A stretch of 33,804 bases of DNA, from positions 1 through 33,804 of the IMG/VR virus record IMGVR_UViG_3300023109_001426. One strand, 5' to 3'. This document shows positions 7,643-15,954 of this stretch, piece by piece (position 1 is the stretch's first letter; every line of letters begins with the position of its first letter). This DNA comes from a virus. The notes under the pieces were generated by a model, which saw only the letters and a program-made list of their open reading frames with translations, ran no database searches and was not told the DNA's origin. A program made the translations under genes and the position numbers.

Positions 7643-8568
7643 TGAATATTTGGGAACAAGGTGCTGTACTTGGCCTCGATAACAACGAGTCTAATAAGTT
7701 ATACGGAATAAAACACTGGCACAGATTCATAAACACTCATCAATATTACTTTGTAGATTTTAATAAATCAATTATACCGGCAATGATCCCGATGGGGTAT
7801 TTTCAAGAACTAGAGCATCGTAAATACTTAACGTATCAAAGCAACTTTAAATATAATGATAACTTTTCTAAATTTAAAAAGTCTTGTCAAAAAATAGATA
7901 ATGTTCTTACCGAATTTAACTTTAACTTTTTTAAAATTAGACACGATCCGGTATTTAAAGCTAAAGAATTCGGCCAATTTTGTATACTAATAAAAGAAAT
8001 ATATCAATACGGTGCCTTTAATTATCCGTGTTGGCGAGTTCATAAAGATCTTACTATAGCATCACATCCCGGCAATCATTTAAACTTTGCTAGAAGGTAT
8101 CTAGGATTGCCTCTAAGGGGATTTATTAGTGCATTAAATACTGACACACATACTCTTAACTTTATTAAATTAAATGCTCAAATAATAAAACATATTAAGA
8201 CTGATAATGATATTATTGAGATACTAGGAACAGATACTATAGCTGCTAGTATACAAAAGTATGGCAACCAGTTAGTACCTTCTTTATATCCATCTGTTCC
8301 TCGACCTTTTTGGTCAGGTTATGATAAAAATGGAAACACTGATTGGCCTTGGGAAGATGCCCGTAACTTTTATGATTACTTAGAATCTACTAGTTATGTA
8401 AGCATTATTGATGAAATAATAAATTCTAACAACTTTACAACAACAATAGCACAGTATGCAACTGTATATAACGACTTTGGTAACGAAACGTTGTTAGTGA
8501 ATAATTTTATAGCATTTTTACTAACTGAGCAATCCAAAGATTCAAACTTTAAACTAACCAAGCAATAA
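7642..8568 (+). CDS. Unrecognised 308-residue protein
   Basis: 308 residues, rich in aromatic, Asn and Lys residues. A central CWRVHKDL and HPGNHLNFARRYLGLPLRGF look conserved-motif-like, and a PRPFWSGYDKNGNTDWPWE segment follows. No signal peptide, membrane segment or cysteine cluster is visible. The gene is AT-rich and translationally coupled to the CMP-sugar synthetase (TAATG). I recognise no family. The coupling suggests use of the CMP-sugar, for instance as a transferase or sugar-modifying step, but this is only a guess from position. Confidence 0.6.
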   Translation: MNIWEQGAVLGLDNNESNKLYGIKHWHRFINTHQYYFVDFNKSIIPAMIPMGYFQELEHRKYLTYQSNFKYNDNFSKFKKSCQKIDNVLTEFNFNFFKIRHDPVFKAKEFGQFCILIKEIYQYGAFNYPCWRVHKDLTIASHPGNHLNFARRYLGLPLRGFISALNTDTHTLNFIKLNAQIIKHIKTDNDIIEILGTDTIAASIQKYGNQLVPSLYPSVPRPFWSGYDKNGNTDWPWEDARNFYDYLESTSYVSIIDEIINSNNFTTTIAQYATVYNDFGNETLLVNNFIAFLLTEQSKDSNFKLTKQ

Positions 8569-8575
8569 GTACAGC

Positions 8576-9991
8576 ATGACAGATAAAAAATATCCTTCAG
8601 ATACATTTTGTTTATTGCCCTGGGTACACCTAAGCACTAGGCCAGACGGTAGTATGAGAGTATGCTGTACAGCAAATGCAAGTAGTGTCGGTGCAACTAA
8701 CGATAAAGAACACGGCGGCCAAGTCGGTATTCTTAAAACAGATGACGGCAAACCTAATAACTTAAATGTTAGTGACTTTGAAACAGCGTGGAACAGTAAG
8801 TACATGAAGAATGTACGCAAGCAGATGCTTGCGGGCGAAAAGCCACCTAGTTGTCTTAAGTGCTATAAAGAAGAAGCAGCAGGACATCGCAGTAAGCGTA
8901 TGTGGGAAACAAAATATTGGAGCGATCGTGTTGATTTAGAAAAAATTCTTGCAGACACTCAGCCAGATGGAGAAGTTCCTCCTAATTTAGCATATATTGA
9001 TTTACGTTTTGGTACTAAGTGTCAGCTTGCTTGTATTATGTGTAGTCCGCACGATAGTAGTGGCTGGATTAAAGATTATAAAAAGATTTTTCCTGAAGTA
9101 AAAAACGAATCACTTAAAGAAATTATGCAATGGCAAGACAAGGGCAGCACTAACGGCAGTAGCTATAACTGGCACAAACAAAATCCTACGTTTTGGAAAC
9201 AGTTTTATGAGCAAATGCCAAGTATGCAACAGATTTATTTTGCAGGCGGTGAGAGTCTTATTATCGAAGAACACTATGAAATACTTGAACATGCGATTAA
9301 GATGGGCTATGCAAAAGATCTTGAGTTACGATACAACTCAAACGGAGTTGAATGGCGAGATGATTTGTTTGACCTATGGAAAGAATTCAAACTAGTACGC
9401 TTCCATTACAGTATAGACAGTATTAAAGAAATGAATGACTATATTCGTTATCCAAGTAAGTGGAGTAGACAAGAAGAAGTATTTCATTTGTTAGATACTC
9501 AGACTAGTAACAATGTTGAAGTTACTATTGCATGTGCAGTGCAAGCACTTAACGTTTATTACTTACCAGACTTTATTCAATGGAAACTAGAACAAAAGTT
9601 TAAGAAAGTTAATATGTGGCCCTTTGGCGCAGGTGGTATTAGTCAACACTTTGTATACTGGCCAGCACATTTAAATGTAAAGAGCTTGCCTACAGACTTT
9701 AAAGCAAAGTGTAGAGAGAAATACGAAGCATGGTATCCTTGGTGGGAAGAAAACTGGGAGTTAGGTATACCTAGTTGGCACAAAGGCAAAGTTGATTATG
9801 ATCAATGGCGCAGTGCTGAATATGGTATTAAAAGACTAAATGGTATTCTTAGTTTTATGGAAAGTGAAGATTGGAGCCAACGCTTACCTGAAATGAAAGA
9901 GTTCTTAGGGTTGTGTGATAAGCAACGTGGAATTACTTTTGAAGAAACGTTTCCTGAAATGAAAGGTATATTTAATGAAAGCAAAGATTAA
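8576..9991 (+). CDS. Twitch-domain radical SAM enzyme 1
   Basis: 471 residues, the longest of five related enzymes. The N-terminal domain has C12 in FCLLPW, C30-C31 in RVCC, and C93/C96 in PPSCLKC, a half-SPASM ('twitch') pattern expected to hold one auxiliary Fe-S cluster. The radical SAM core follows with C149, C153 and C156 in FGTKCQLACIMC, and FAGGESLI as the SAM-contacting GGE motif. An extra C-terminal part of about 70-80 residues is longer than in its paralogs. Proteins of this architecture are known to me from marine T4-like phages with no established reaction. Hand counts give base composition near 48% GC at 8821-8880, much higher than in the AT-rich paralogs. A 17-base overlap links it to the following oxygenase. 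Confidence 0.88.
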   Translation: MTDKKYPSDTFCLLPWVHLSTRPDGSMRVCCTANASSVGATNDKEHGGQVGILKTDDGKPNNLNVSDFETAWNSKYMKNVRKQMLAGEKPPSCLKCYKEEAAGHRSKRMWETKYWSDRVDLEKILADTQPDGEVPPNLAYIDLRFGTKCQLACIMCSPHDSSGWIKDYKKIFPEVKNESLKEIMQWQDKGSTNGSSYNWHKQNPTFWKQFYEQMPSMQQIYFAGGESLIIEEHYEILEHAIKMGYAKDLELRYNSNGVEWRDDLFDLWKEFKLVRFHYSIDSIKEMNDYIRYPSKWSRQEEVFHLLDTQTSNNVEVTIACAVQALNVYYLPDFIQWKLEQKFKKVNMWPFGAGGISQHFVYWPAHLNVKSLPTDFKAKCREKYEAWYPWWEENWELGIPSWHKGKVDYDQWRSAEYGIKRLNGILSFMESEDWSQRLPEMKEFLGLCDKQRGITFEETFPEMKGIFNESKD

Positions 9992-10853
9992 TACAGCAGA
10001 TGATATTGCAAATCATAAAAAATATAAATTAGAGTATGAGCATCACATGTGTGATCTAAAAGATCCCAAGGTTCAGCAAAATATTTCAGAAAACTTTCAA
10101 AAAGCAGAAGTGTTTGAAGAAGCATTTACTGAAGAAGAAATTTCTTGGATGTACGGCTATGCGTTTAGTCGATGTGATAAAGTGCGGCATAATGAGAACG
10201 GTACAATGTTTGTTAGTGGCAATATACAAGGCGTGTACGAAAAGTTTGCAGATAGAATAAATCAAATGATTCCTGGCGCAGAAAATTCTCCGGTAGTCGG
10301 TGGAAACTTTTTTATTACACCTAGTCAGTACGGATTGCATAATGACAGCACACGAGAAACAGACTGGCGAAATACTTTAGATAAAACTCCCTATAACAGT
10401 GAAAGACGTAAATATGTGCCATGGCGTAATATAATTATTCCATTATTTACTGCACCTAGCAATATCGAAAGTCATATGGTTGCTTTTTCTCAACGCCATG
10501 TAGATTATGCACATGTATATCACCACGGTAAGAAGCCTGAGCAGATTGTTGCTACTACCTATCCTATAGTCGATAACTATAGTAATATTAATTTTCATTT
10601 ATTAGACGGTAGTGTACAAGATAGATCTAAGAACTTGATAAAGTATGATACTGATCACTACGATGAGTATTTGTATTATACTCCGCATCGTAGATTAACA
10701 GGGTTGTCACCAGAACTTACTTGCGAATGGAAGCCACGTGCTCCTATTGCTTTTGATGCTGTACAACTACATGCAACAAACAAAGGACGTAAAGATAATC
10801 GTCATTGGGTAACTAAAATGGGAGTATTGCTAACTTTCTTGAGAGAAATATAA
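9975..10853 (+). CDS. 2-oxoglutarate/Fe(II) oxygenase-like protein
   Basis: 292 residues. H122 and D124 in YGLHNDS form the HxD iron ligands, H266 in VQLHATN would be the distal His, and MGVLLTFLR follows in the place of the 2OG-binding strand. The fold would be a cupin-type dioxygenase that hydroxylates or otherwise oxidises an unactivated C-H bond. It overlaps the end of the first twitch radical SAM gene by 17 bases, and a four-gene run of twitch enzymes follows, so it probably acts on the same substrate. A GAAAGG ribosome site precedes the ATG. The family call is good and the substrate is unknown. Confidence 0.75.
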   Translation: MKAKINTADDIANHKKYKLEYEHHMCDLKDPKVQQNISENFQKAEVFEEAFTEEEISWMYGYAFSRCDKVRHNENGTMFVSGNIQGVYEKFADRINQMIPGAENSPVVGGNFFITPSQYGLHNDSTRETDWRNTLDKTPYNSERRKYVPWRNIIIPLFTAPSNIESHMVAFSQRHVDYAHVYHHGKKPEQIVATTYPIVDNYSNINFHLLDGSVQDRSKNLIKYDTDHYDEYLYYTPHRRLTGLSPELTCEWKPRAPIAFDAVQLHATNKGRKDNRHWVTKMGVLLTFLREI

Positions 10854-10876
10854 TGAAACAGTTGGAGAGCAGATAA
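10853..10876 (+). other. Seven-codon mini-ORF between two coupled genes
   Basis: ATG at 10853 shares one base with the stop of the oxygenase gene, encodes MKQLESR, and stops at 10874-10876, directly against the next ATG at 10877. Its GGAGAG also serves as the ribosome site for that next gene. It may carry terminating ribosomes across the 23-base gap. It could equally be chance. Confidence 0.3.
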
Positions 10877-12058
10877 ATGTCTGATACCTTGTGCCCTGCA
10901 CCTTGGGAACATCATTGTATAAACACTAATGGTCGTAATAGGCTTTGTTGTAATGCTGTAACTAGTAAAACTAAATTCCTTGATGGCTTTGAAGACTATT
11001 GGACAAGCAAAGAAGTACAAGACGTAAGAGATCAAATGATCAAAGGCGAACGTCCTGACGCTTGTGTGAGTTGTTGGAAAAAGGAAGACGCAGGCATTAA
11101 AAGCCTACGGCAAGGAATGACAGCAGCATTACAATCTAGAGGAGGCGAGTGGGAAAAATTTACAAGTAATTTAAACTATGTGCCTAACTATCCTATACAC
11201 CTTGATTTGAAGTTAGGAAATTATTGTAATCTTTCTTGTAGAATGTGCAGTAGTTATAGTAGTAGTTCATATGCAACAGAATTTCAGCGTATTTTAAAAG
11301 ATACCGGTATTGATTTAGGCATTAACGATTATGAAAAATATAACAAACAATCTAAATGGTATAACGATCCGCAGTTTGTGAATACTATAAAATCAATGAT
11401 TGATAACGGATTAAGGCATTTAAAATTTACAGGCGGCGAACCTTTGATGGTTCCGTCTGTTAAGAAACTTTTAGATTATTGTATTGAAAAAAATAAAGCT
11501 AAAGATATTGAACTTGTTTTAATTACAAACGGAACATTATTAAATCAATCTTGGATTGACTTATTTTCTCATTTTTCCGATATTTCAATCATTTTTAGTA
11601 TAGACGGAACTGAGGATATCTTTGAATATATTAGACATCCGGCTAAATGGCACGTAATACTTGATAAACTAAATTTGTTAAAAAGTAATAATGATAACAA
11701 ATTCTCTTCATTTATTGCATTTACATATCAAATTTATAATATACTTGAAACTAAAAATATGATAGAATTAGCAAGAAAATACAATGTTAACCTTTCGGCT
11801 ATCATATTAGATACACCAGACTACCTTGATGTTAGCTATGCTCCTGAAAAATTAAAACAACACGCAAAAGATATTATCGAAAATATTACACCTCAAAACC
11901 AAACGGAAAAAACTTTTTTGCGTGACTGTAAAAATGCTATAATCCGAAACAAGCATGATAACGAAAAGAGCAAACGCATGATAGAAGTGAGCAAAATAAA
12001 AGATACATATAAACAACAAAATTTTGATTTGACAGAAATAGCAAAATATTATGGTTGA
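10877..12058 (+). CDS. Twitch-domain radical SAM enzyme 2
   Basis: 393 residues. The N-terminal twitch cysteines are C6 (LCPAPW), C24-C25 (RLCC) and C63/C66 (DACVSC). The core motif is C117, C121 and C124 in LGNYCNLSCRMC, with FTGGEPLM downstream and FSIDGTED later in the barrel. The second half is AT-rich and Lys/Asn-rich. The ATG follows GGAGAG and abuts the end of a seven-codon mini-ORF. Its end overlaps the next paralog by 8 bases, so the two should be translated together. The reaction is unknown; related radical SAM enzymes with auxiliary clusters act on peptides, sugars and cofactors. Confidence 0.87.
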   Translation: MSDTLCPAPWEHHCINTNGRNRLCCNAVTSKTKFLDGFEDYWTSKEVQDVRDQMIKGERPDACVSCWKKEDAGIKSLRQGMTAALQSRGGEWEKFTSNLNYVPNYPIHLDLKLGNYCNLSCRMCSSYSSSSYATEFQRILKDTGIDLGINDYEKYNKQSKWYNDPQFVNTIKSMIDNGLRHLKFTGGEPLMVPSVKKLLDYCIEKNKAKDIELVLITNGTLLNQSWIDLFSHFSDISIIFSIDGTEDIFEYIRHPAKWHVILDKLNLLKSNNDNKFSSFIAFTYQIYNILETKNMIELARKYNVNLSAIILDTPDYLDVSYAPEKLKQHAKDIIENITPQNQTEKTFLRDCKNAIIRNKHDNEKSKRMIEVSKIKDTYKQQNFDLTEIAKYYG

Positions 12059-13088
12059 CTGTGCAGCGATCGATAATGCAATTTTTATTGAAACAGACGG
12101 TGTTATTAAGCCCTGTTGCAAGTACGTATCTCATAATTTTGGACATGTAGATAACTTACACAATATTACATTTGATATTCTAAGAAAAGATAAATGGCCA
12201 ACTGGTTGTTATAACTGCAAACGTCAAGAAGACAACGGAATGCATAGTAAAAGACAACAATACAATGAACTTTATTCTGATAATAACTATTTGTTAGATA
12301 TTGCTTTAGGAAACTACTGTAATCTAAAATGCAGAATGTGTAGTGCTGATAATAGTACAAGTTGGTTTACAGAAGCAAGAAAGTTAGGCATGCCTGTTCC
12401 GAAAGGATTTTCATTATCAAAAAAACAAATAAATGCAGCGTTTGATAGAGTAGACAAATCTAAAAATTTAACCATTGAACTAAAAGGTGGCGAACCTTTA
12501 ATGAATCCTAATGCTGAATATATATTTCAAAAGTGTATCGAGTATAATGCAGAGATAAAGCTTATAACTAATGGTACGCTACTCCCAGATTGGTTTGTAA
12601 ATTTATTACCAAATCTTAACATAGACTTTGCTATTAGTATTGACGGTGTAAAAAACACATATGAATATGTTAGAGGTGACAACACATTCTCTTATGATGC
12701 TTGCATAGAAAATATTAATAAAATAAAATCAATAATAGGTAAAGTAAGATTTAACTATGTAGTTCAAAACTATACTATCAATGATATGCTTGAGTTTGAT
12801 AGTTTAAAGCTTGGCAATATAAACTGGATTGTTTTACAAAATCCAGCGTATCTTCAATGTCATGTTATGCCAGACGAAAATAAAAAACCTATCATAGAAG
12901 AACTACAAAATATACACAATATTCCTATAGGACTTATTGATTTTTTCAAAAAACCTTGTGATAGTACATTGTATAAACAATTTATTGAGTATAGTGCTAA
13001 AATAGACCAGTTTAGATCTCAAAGTTTACAGTCTACTTTGCCACATCTAGTAAATAATATAGGAAATAAATATTATGCCGGAGTCTAA
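12051..13088 (+). CDS. Twitch-domain radical SAM enzyme 3
   Basis: 345 residues, with a shortened N-terminal domain: C4, C22-C23 (KPCC) and C53/C56 (TGCYNC) keep the twitch pattern. The core motif is C90, C94 and C97 in LGNYCNLKCRMC, identical in style to enzyme 2. LKGGEPLM is the GGE motif and AISIDGVKN lies in the barrel. The gene overlaps enzyme 2 by 8 bases and enzyme 4 by 14. The AT-rich composition matches enzymes 2 and 5 rather than 1 and 4, which suggests different times of entry or different donors. Confidence 0.87.
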   Translation: MVDCAAIDNAIFIETDGVIKPCCKYVSHNFGHVDNLHNITFDILRKDKWPTGCYNCKRQEDNGMHSKRQQYNELYSDNNYLLDIALGNYCNLKCRMCSADNSTSWFTEARKLGMPVPKGFSLSKKQINAAFDRVDKSKNLTIELKGGEPLMNPNAEYIFQKCIEYNAEIKLITNGTLLPDWFVNLLPNLNIDFAISIDGVKNTYEYVRGDNTFSYDACIENINKIKSIIGKVRFNYVVQNYTINDMLEFDSLKLGNINWIVLQNPAYLQCHVMPDENKKPIIEELQNIHNIPIGLIDFFKKPCDSTLYKQFIEYSAKIDQFRSQSLQSTLPHLVNNIGNKYYAGV

Positions 13089-14226
13089 AACATTTTGTGT
13101 CTTACCTTGGATGCACCTAGCAACAAATGCAAGTGGCAATCTACGTGTATGCTGTAACAGTACACCTGGTAAGAACTTTGTTACTAAAGAAGACGGAAAA
13201 CCGTATAAACTTAATAGAGACAATCTTGAAGAAGCATGGAATAGTAATGTATATTCAACTATTAGGAAACAGATGCTCAGTGACGAAAGACCTGACATGT
13301 GTGTTAGATGTTTTAGAGAAGAAGATGTTGGCATTAAAAGTGCTAGGCAAAGTTGGAATTCAAAGTGGCAAGAAGATAAAGAGTACACAGAGGACGCACC
13401 TTTTGATATAAGGTATGTTGATTTACGACTAGGTAATTCGTGTAATTTAAAATGTCGTATGTGCAATCCTTATGCAAGTAACATGTGGGTAAAGGAATGG
13501 CACCTTGTAGATAACGCACTAGACCCTGCAGAGTATGAACGTCTTAGTAAAATGAATTGGCCTGAAGATAAAAAGACTTGGGAAAACTTATTCAGTATTG
13601 CACATACTGTTGACGAAATATATTTAACTGGTGGCGAACCGACGGTTATTAAAGAACAACAAAAATTATTAGATTATTTTATTGATAACAATACTGCAAA
13701 AGATATACGTTTAAAGTATAATACTAACTTAGTTTTGTTACCAGAATGGTTACTCGAACGCTGGGGGCATTTTAAAAGAGTACAACTTAATTGTTCAATA
13801 GATGCAACAGGCGCATTAGATACATATATTCGACATCCGAGTAAATGGTCTAAAATTGTAAAGAATTTTGAAGCTATTAGACAATTAACAAATGCAGGTA
13901 TTGAAATACATTGTACAGTTCAAATGTATAATATACTAAGATTGCCTGAGCTAATAGACTGGGCTGCTCCGTACGGACATAGAATATACTTTAACATTCT
14001 CAATCATCCAGAAGAACTAAACATCAGAGTATTGCCTGCTCATCTGAAAGATCAAGCATCAGCGCAGTTACAACCTTACTTGCATTTAGATAAAGTGCAA
14101 GGTATTATTGATTATATGTATGCTGAGGACTGGAATGCTAAGTACGATAAGTTTTTGTCGTATACTGCTGCACTAGACGCTAGTAGAGATGAAAACTTGT
14201 CTGAATTAATACCGGAGTTTGCTTAA
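13075..14226 (+). CDS. Twitch-domain radical SAM enzyme 4
   Basis: 383 residues. C8 in FCVLPWMHL, C26-C27 in RVCC and C76/C79 in DMCVRC make the N-terminal half-SPASM. The core is C123, C127 and C130 in LGNSCNLKCRMC, and LTGGEPTV is the SAM-contacting motif. It most resembles enzyme 1 (both have CxLPWxHL, RVCC and a similar DGKP-N-L-E/D-AWNS stretch before the second cysteine pair), so these two are probably the closest pair. It overlaps enzyme 3 by 14 bases and shares one base with enzyme 5 (TAATG). Substrate unknown. Confidence 0.88.
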   Translation: MPESKTFCVLPWMHLATNASGNLRVCCNSTPGKNFVTKEDGKPYKLNRDNLEEAWNSNVYSTIRKQMLSDERPDMCVRCFREEDVGIKSARQSWNSKWQEDKEYTEDAPFDIRYVDLRLGNSCNLKCRMCNPYASNMWVKEWHLVDNALDPAEYERLSKMNWPEDKKTWENLFSIAHTVDEIYLTGGEPTVIKEQQKLLDYFIDNNTAKDIRLKYNTNLVLLPEWLLERWGHFKRVQLNCSIDATGALDTYIRHPSKWSKIVKNFEAIRQLTNAGIEIHCTVQMYNILRLPELIDWAAPYGHRIYFNILNHPEELNIRVLPAHLKDQASAQLQPYLHLDKVQGIIDYMYAEDWNAKYDKFLSYTAALDASRDENLSELIPEFA

Positions 14227-15317
14227 TGCCATATTGTTCTCTTTTAAAAAATCATATGGCTATAACTTTGCCCGGCGAGTATGTGCCTTGTTGTAGATTT
14301 AAACAAAAAAAAGTAAGTGATAAAAATTACTATGTAGATGAAATCTCTTTTGATGAATATAAGAATAGCCCATATTATCAAAGCATTATTGAAGACATGA
14401 AAACTGGATGGAGTGCAGGATGTATAGCTTGTAAAATAGAAGAAGACAAAAATATAACAAGTTACAGGCAACACAGTAATAATATATATCAAGGGGAAGG
14501 AATACAGTATTTAGAAATTAGTTTAAGTAAACAATGTAATCTAGTTTGTAAAATGTGTCATCCTGTATCTAGTAGTAAATGGGAGGACTTACGTAGTAAA
14601 AGTGAATACTTACAAGAATACTTTGGCAAATATAGAAGAAATGTTACTTTGGACCTAGAAAACTTGTTAGGTGATTTGGATATAAAAAACTTAACACATA
14701 TAAAATATCTAGGCGGCGAACCTTTTATTACGAAAGAAATAAAAGATTTGTTTGATTTTTTAGAACATAAAAATGTTATGCATAATGTAAGTATTCTTAT
14801 TAATAGTAACTGCACTTTATTTCCAAAAAAATGGTTAAGCCAAATAAAAAAGTTTAAAAAATTTAAAATAGGTTTAAGTATTGATGGGTTTGAAAAATCA
14901 TGTGAGTATTCTAGAGTAGGATCTGATTGGAATATTATATCTACAAATCTAAAAAAATGGAAAGATTTTGCAGATAAAAATAAAAATATTGATTTATATA
15001 TTGCATCAACAATAAATGTCTTTACTGTGCATGATATAGATAAGTTAAAAGACTTTGCCAACTCACTTGGTATAAGAGTCTCTTTTACTTTAATTAATAC
15101 TCCGTCACAACTTTCTTTAGAAGCATTGCCTAATGAATATATTAAAAAAATAAAAAATAAATCAAATGAAAAATATTTACAAGATGTAGAAAATGATTAT
15201 TCAAAATCTCTCCGTCTTGTTACATTTATTAATGAAACTGATAAGATGCAAAAAATAGATGTTAAAAAGTATATACCTGATTTATATAAACATCTAGAGA
15301 AGTTAACTAATGCTTAA
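14226..15317 (+). CDS. Twitch-domain radical SAM enzyme 5
   Basis: 363 residues, the most diverged and most AT-rich of the five (hand count 11 G/C in 60 at 14821-14880). Twitch cysteines are C4, C22-C23 (VPCC) and C66/C69 (AGCIAC). The core is C104, C108 and C111 in LSKQCNLVCKMC, with LGGEPFI downstream. GGAG sits nine bases before the ATG. All cluster ligands are kept, so it looks active despite its divergence. It ends with an 8-base overlap into a third SGNH-like gene. Confidence 0.85.
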   Translation: MPYCSLLKNHMAITLPGEYVPCCRFKQKKVSDKNYYVDEISFDEYKNSPYYQSIIEDMKTGWSAGCIACKIEEDKNITSYRQHSNNIYQGEGIQYLEISLSKQCNLVCKMCHPVSSSKWEDLRSKSEYLQEYFGKYRRNVTLDLENLLGDLDIKNLTHIKYLGGEPFITKEIKDLFDFLEHKNVMHNVSILINSNCTLFPKKWLSQIKKFKKFKIGLSIDGFEKSCEYSRVGSDWNIISTNLKKWKDFADKNKNIDLYIASTINVFTVHDIDKLKDFANSLGIRVSFTLINTPSQLSLEALPNEYIKKIKNKSNEKYLQDVENDYSKSLRLVTFINETDKMQKIDVKKYIPDLYKHLEKLTNA

Positions 15318-15954
15318 AATTGGAACATACGGATGTAGTTGGACAGCAGGAACATTTGAAACAAACTACGAATGTTGGCCAGATTATCTGGCAAGAATGA
15401 ATAAAAATATCCAAGTTGATAATTATTCAACTGGTGGATTAAGTATGCAAGCTATTTTATATCTGTTTGAAAAAAACCGTAAAAATTATGATATTAATAT
15501 TGTAAAGATGACAAGTCAAATAAGACATACATTTATAGATGAAACTTTTGAAATAAAACTAGAGAATAAAACAGATAACTATAAATGTTTAGCACATAGT
15601 CCAGAAATATTAACATTTAATGCAGGTGGACATAATAAAGAACATGTACGAGGTCCTTGGAAAGCAAGGAATACAATGCGTATGTACAGAACTATGTTTG
15701 AAAATTATAATGACGACTATGCTACAGTTCAATGTCAAGCATTAGCAAAATACTTTAAGCATAAAGCTGATTTTGTATTTTGCCACCGCCACAAACATCT
15801 ATATGATTTACCACAAATAAAAGATGTGATTGATTTTGATGAGTTTGTGGTAGACGATGGCTATCATTTTGGACCTGCAGGAGCTAACTTAGAAGCACAA
15901 TGGGTATCCATCCGTCTTGACAAAATAATCAAAGGGTTGTATAATAAGAGATGA
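15310..15954 (+). CDS. SGNH-hydrolase-like protein with GCS in place of GDS
   Basis: 214 residues. Residues 4-12 read IGTYGCSWT, where the SGNH nucleophile Ser is kept but the preceding Asp is Cys. The C-terminal DDGYHFGPAGANLEA supplies the Asp-x-x-His-type block V. NYSTGGLSM lies in the block II position, parallel to the two SGNH-like proteins at the left end of the window. No signal peptide. It is coupled to the twitch array upstream (8-base overlap) and to the next radical SAM gene downstream (ATGA), which ties an acyl-transfer or deacylation step to the radical chemistry. Substrate unknown. Confidence 0.6.
   Translation: MLKIGTYGCSWTAGTFETNYECWPDYLARMNKNIQVDNYSTGGLSMQAILYLFEKNRKNYDINIVKMTSQIRHTFIDETFEIKLENKTDNYKCLAHSPEILTFNAGGHNKEHVRGPWKARNTMRMYRTMFENYNDDYATVQCQALAKYFKHKADFVFCHRHKHLYDLPQIKDVIDFDEFVVDDGYHFGPAGANLEAQWVSIRLDKIIKGLYNKR

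Noticed and set aside
13047-13466. 139-residue minus-strand open frame
   Set aside because: It is antisense to the N-terminus of twitch enzyme 4 and has no supporting signals.
14558-15061. 167-residue minus-strand open frame
   Set aside because: It is antisense to the core of twitch enzyme 5, is Ser/Phe/Ile-rich as expected from a Lys-rich gene read backwards, and has no motif.
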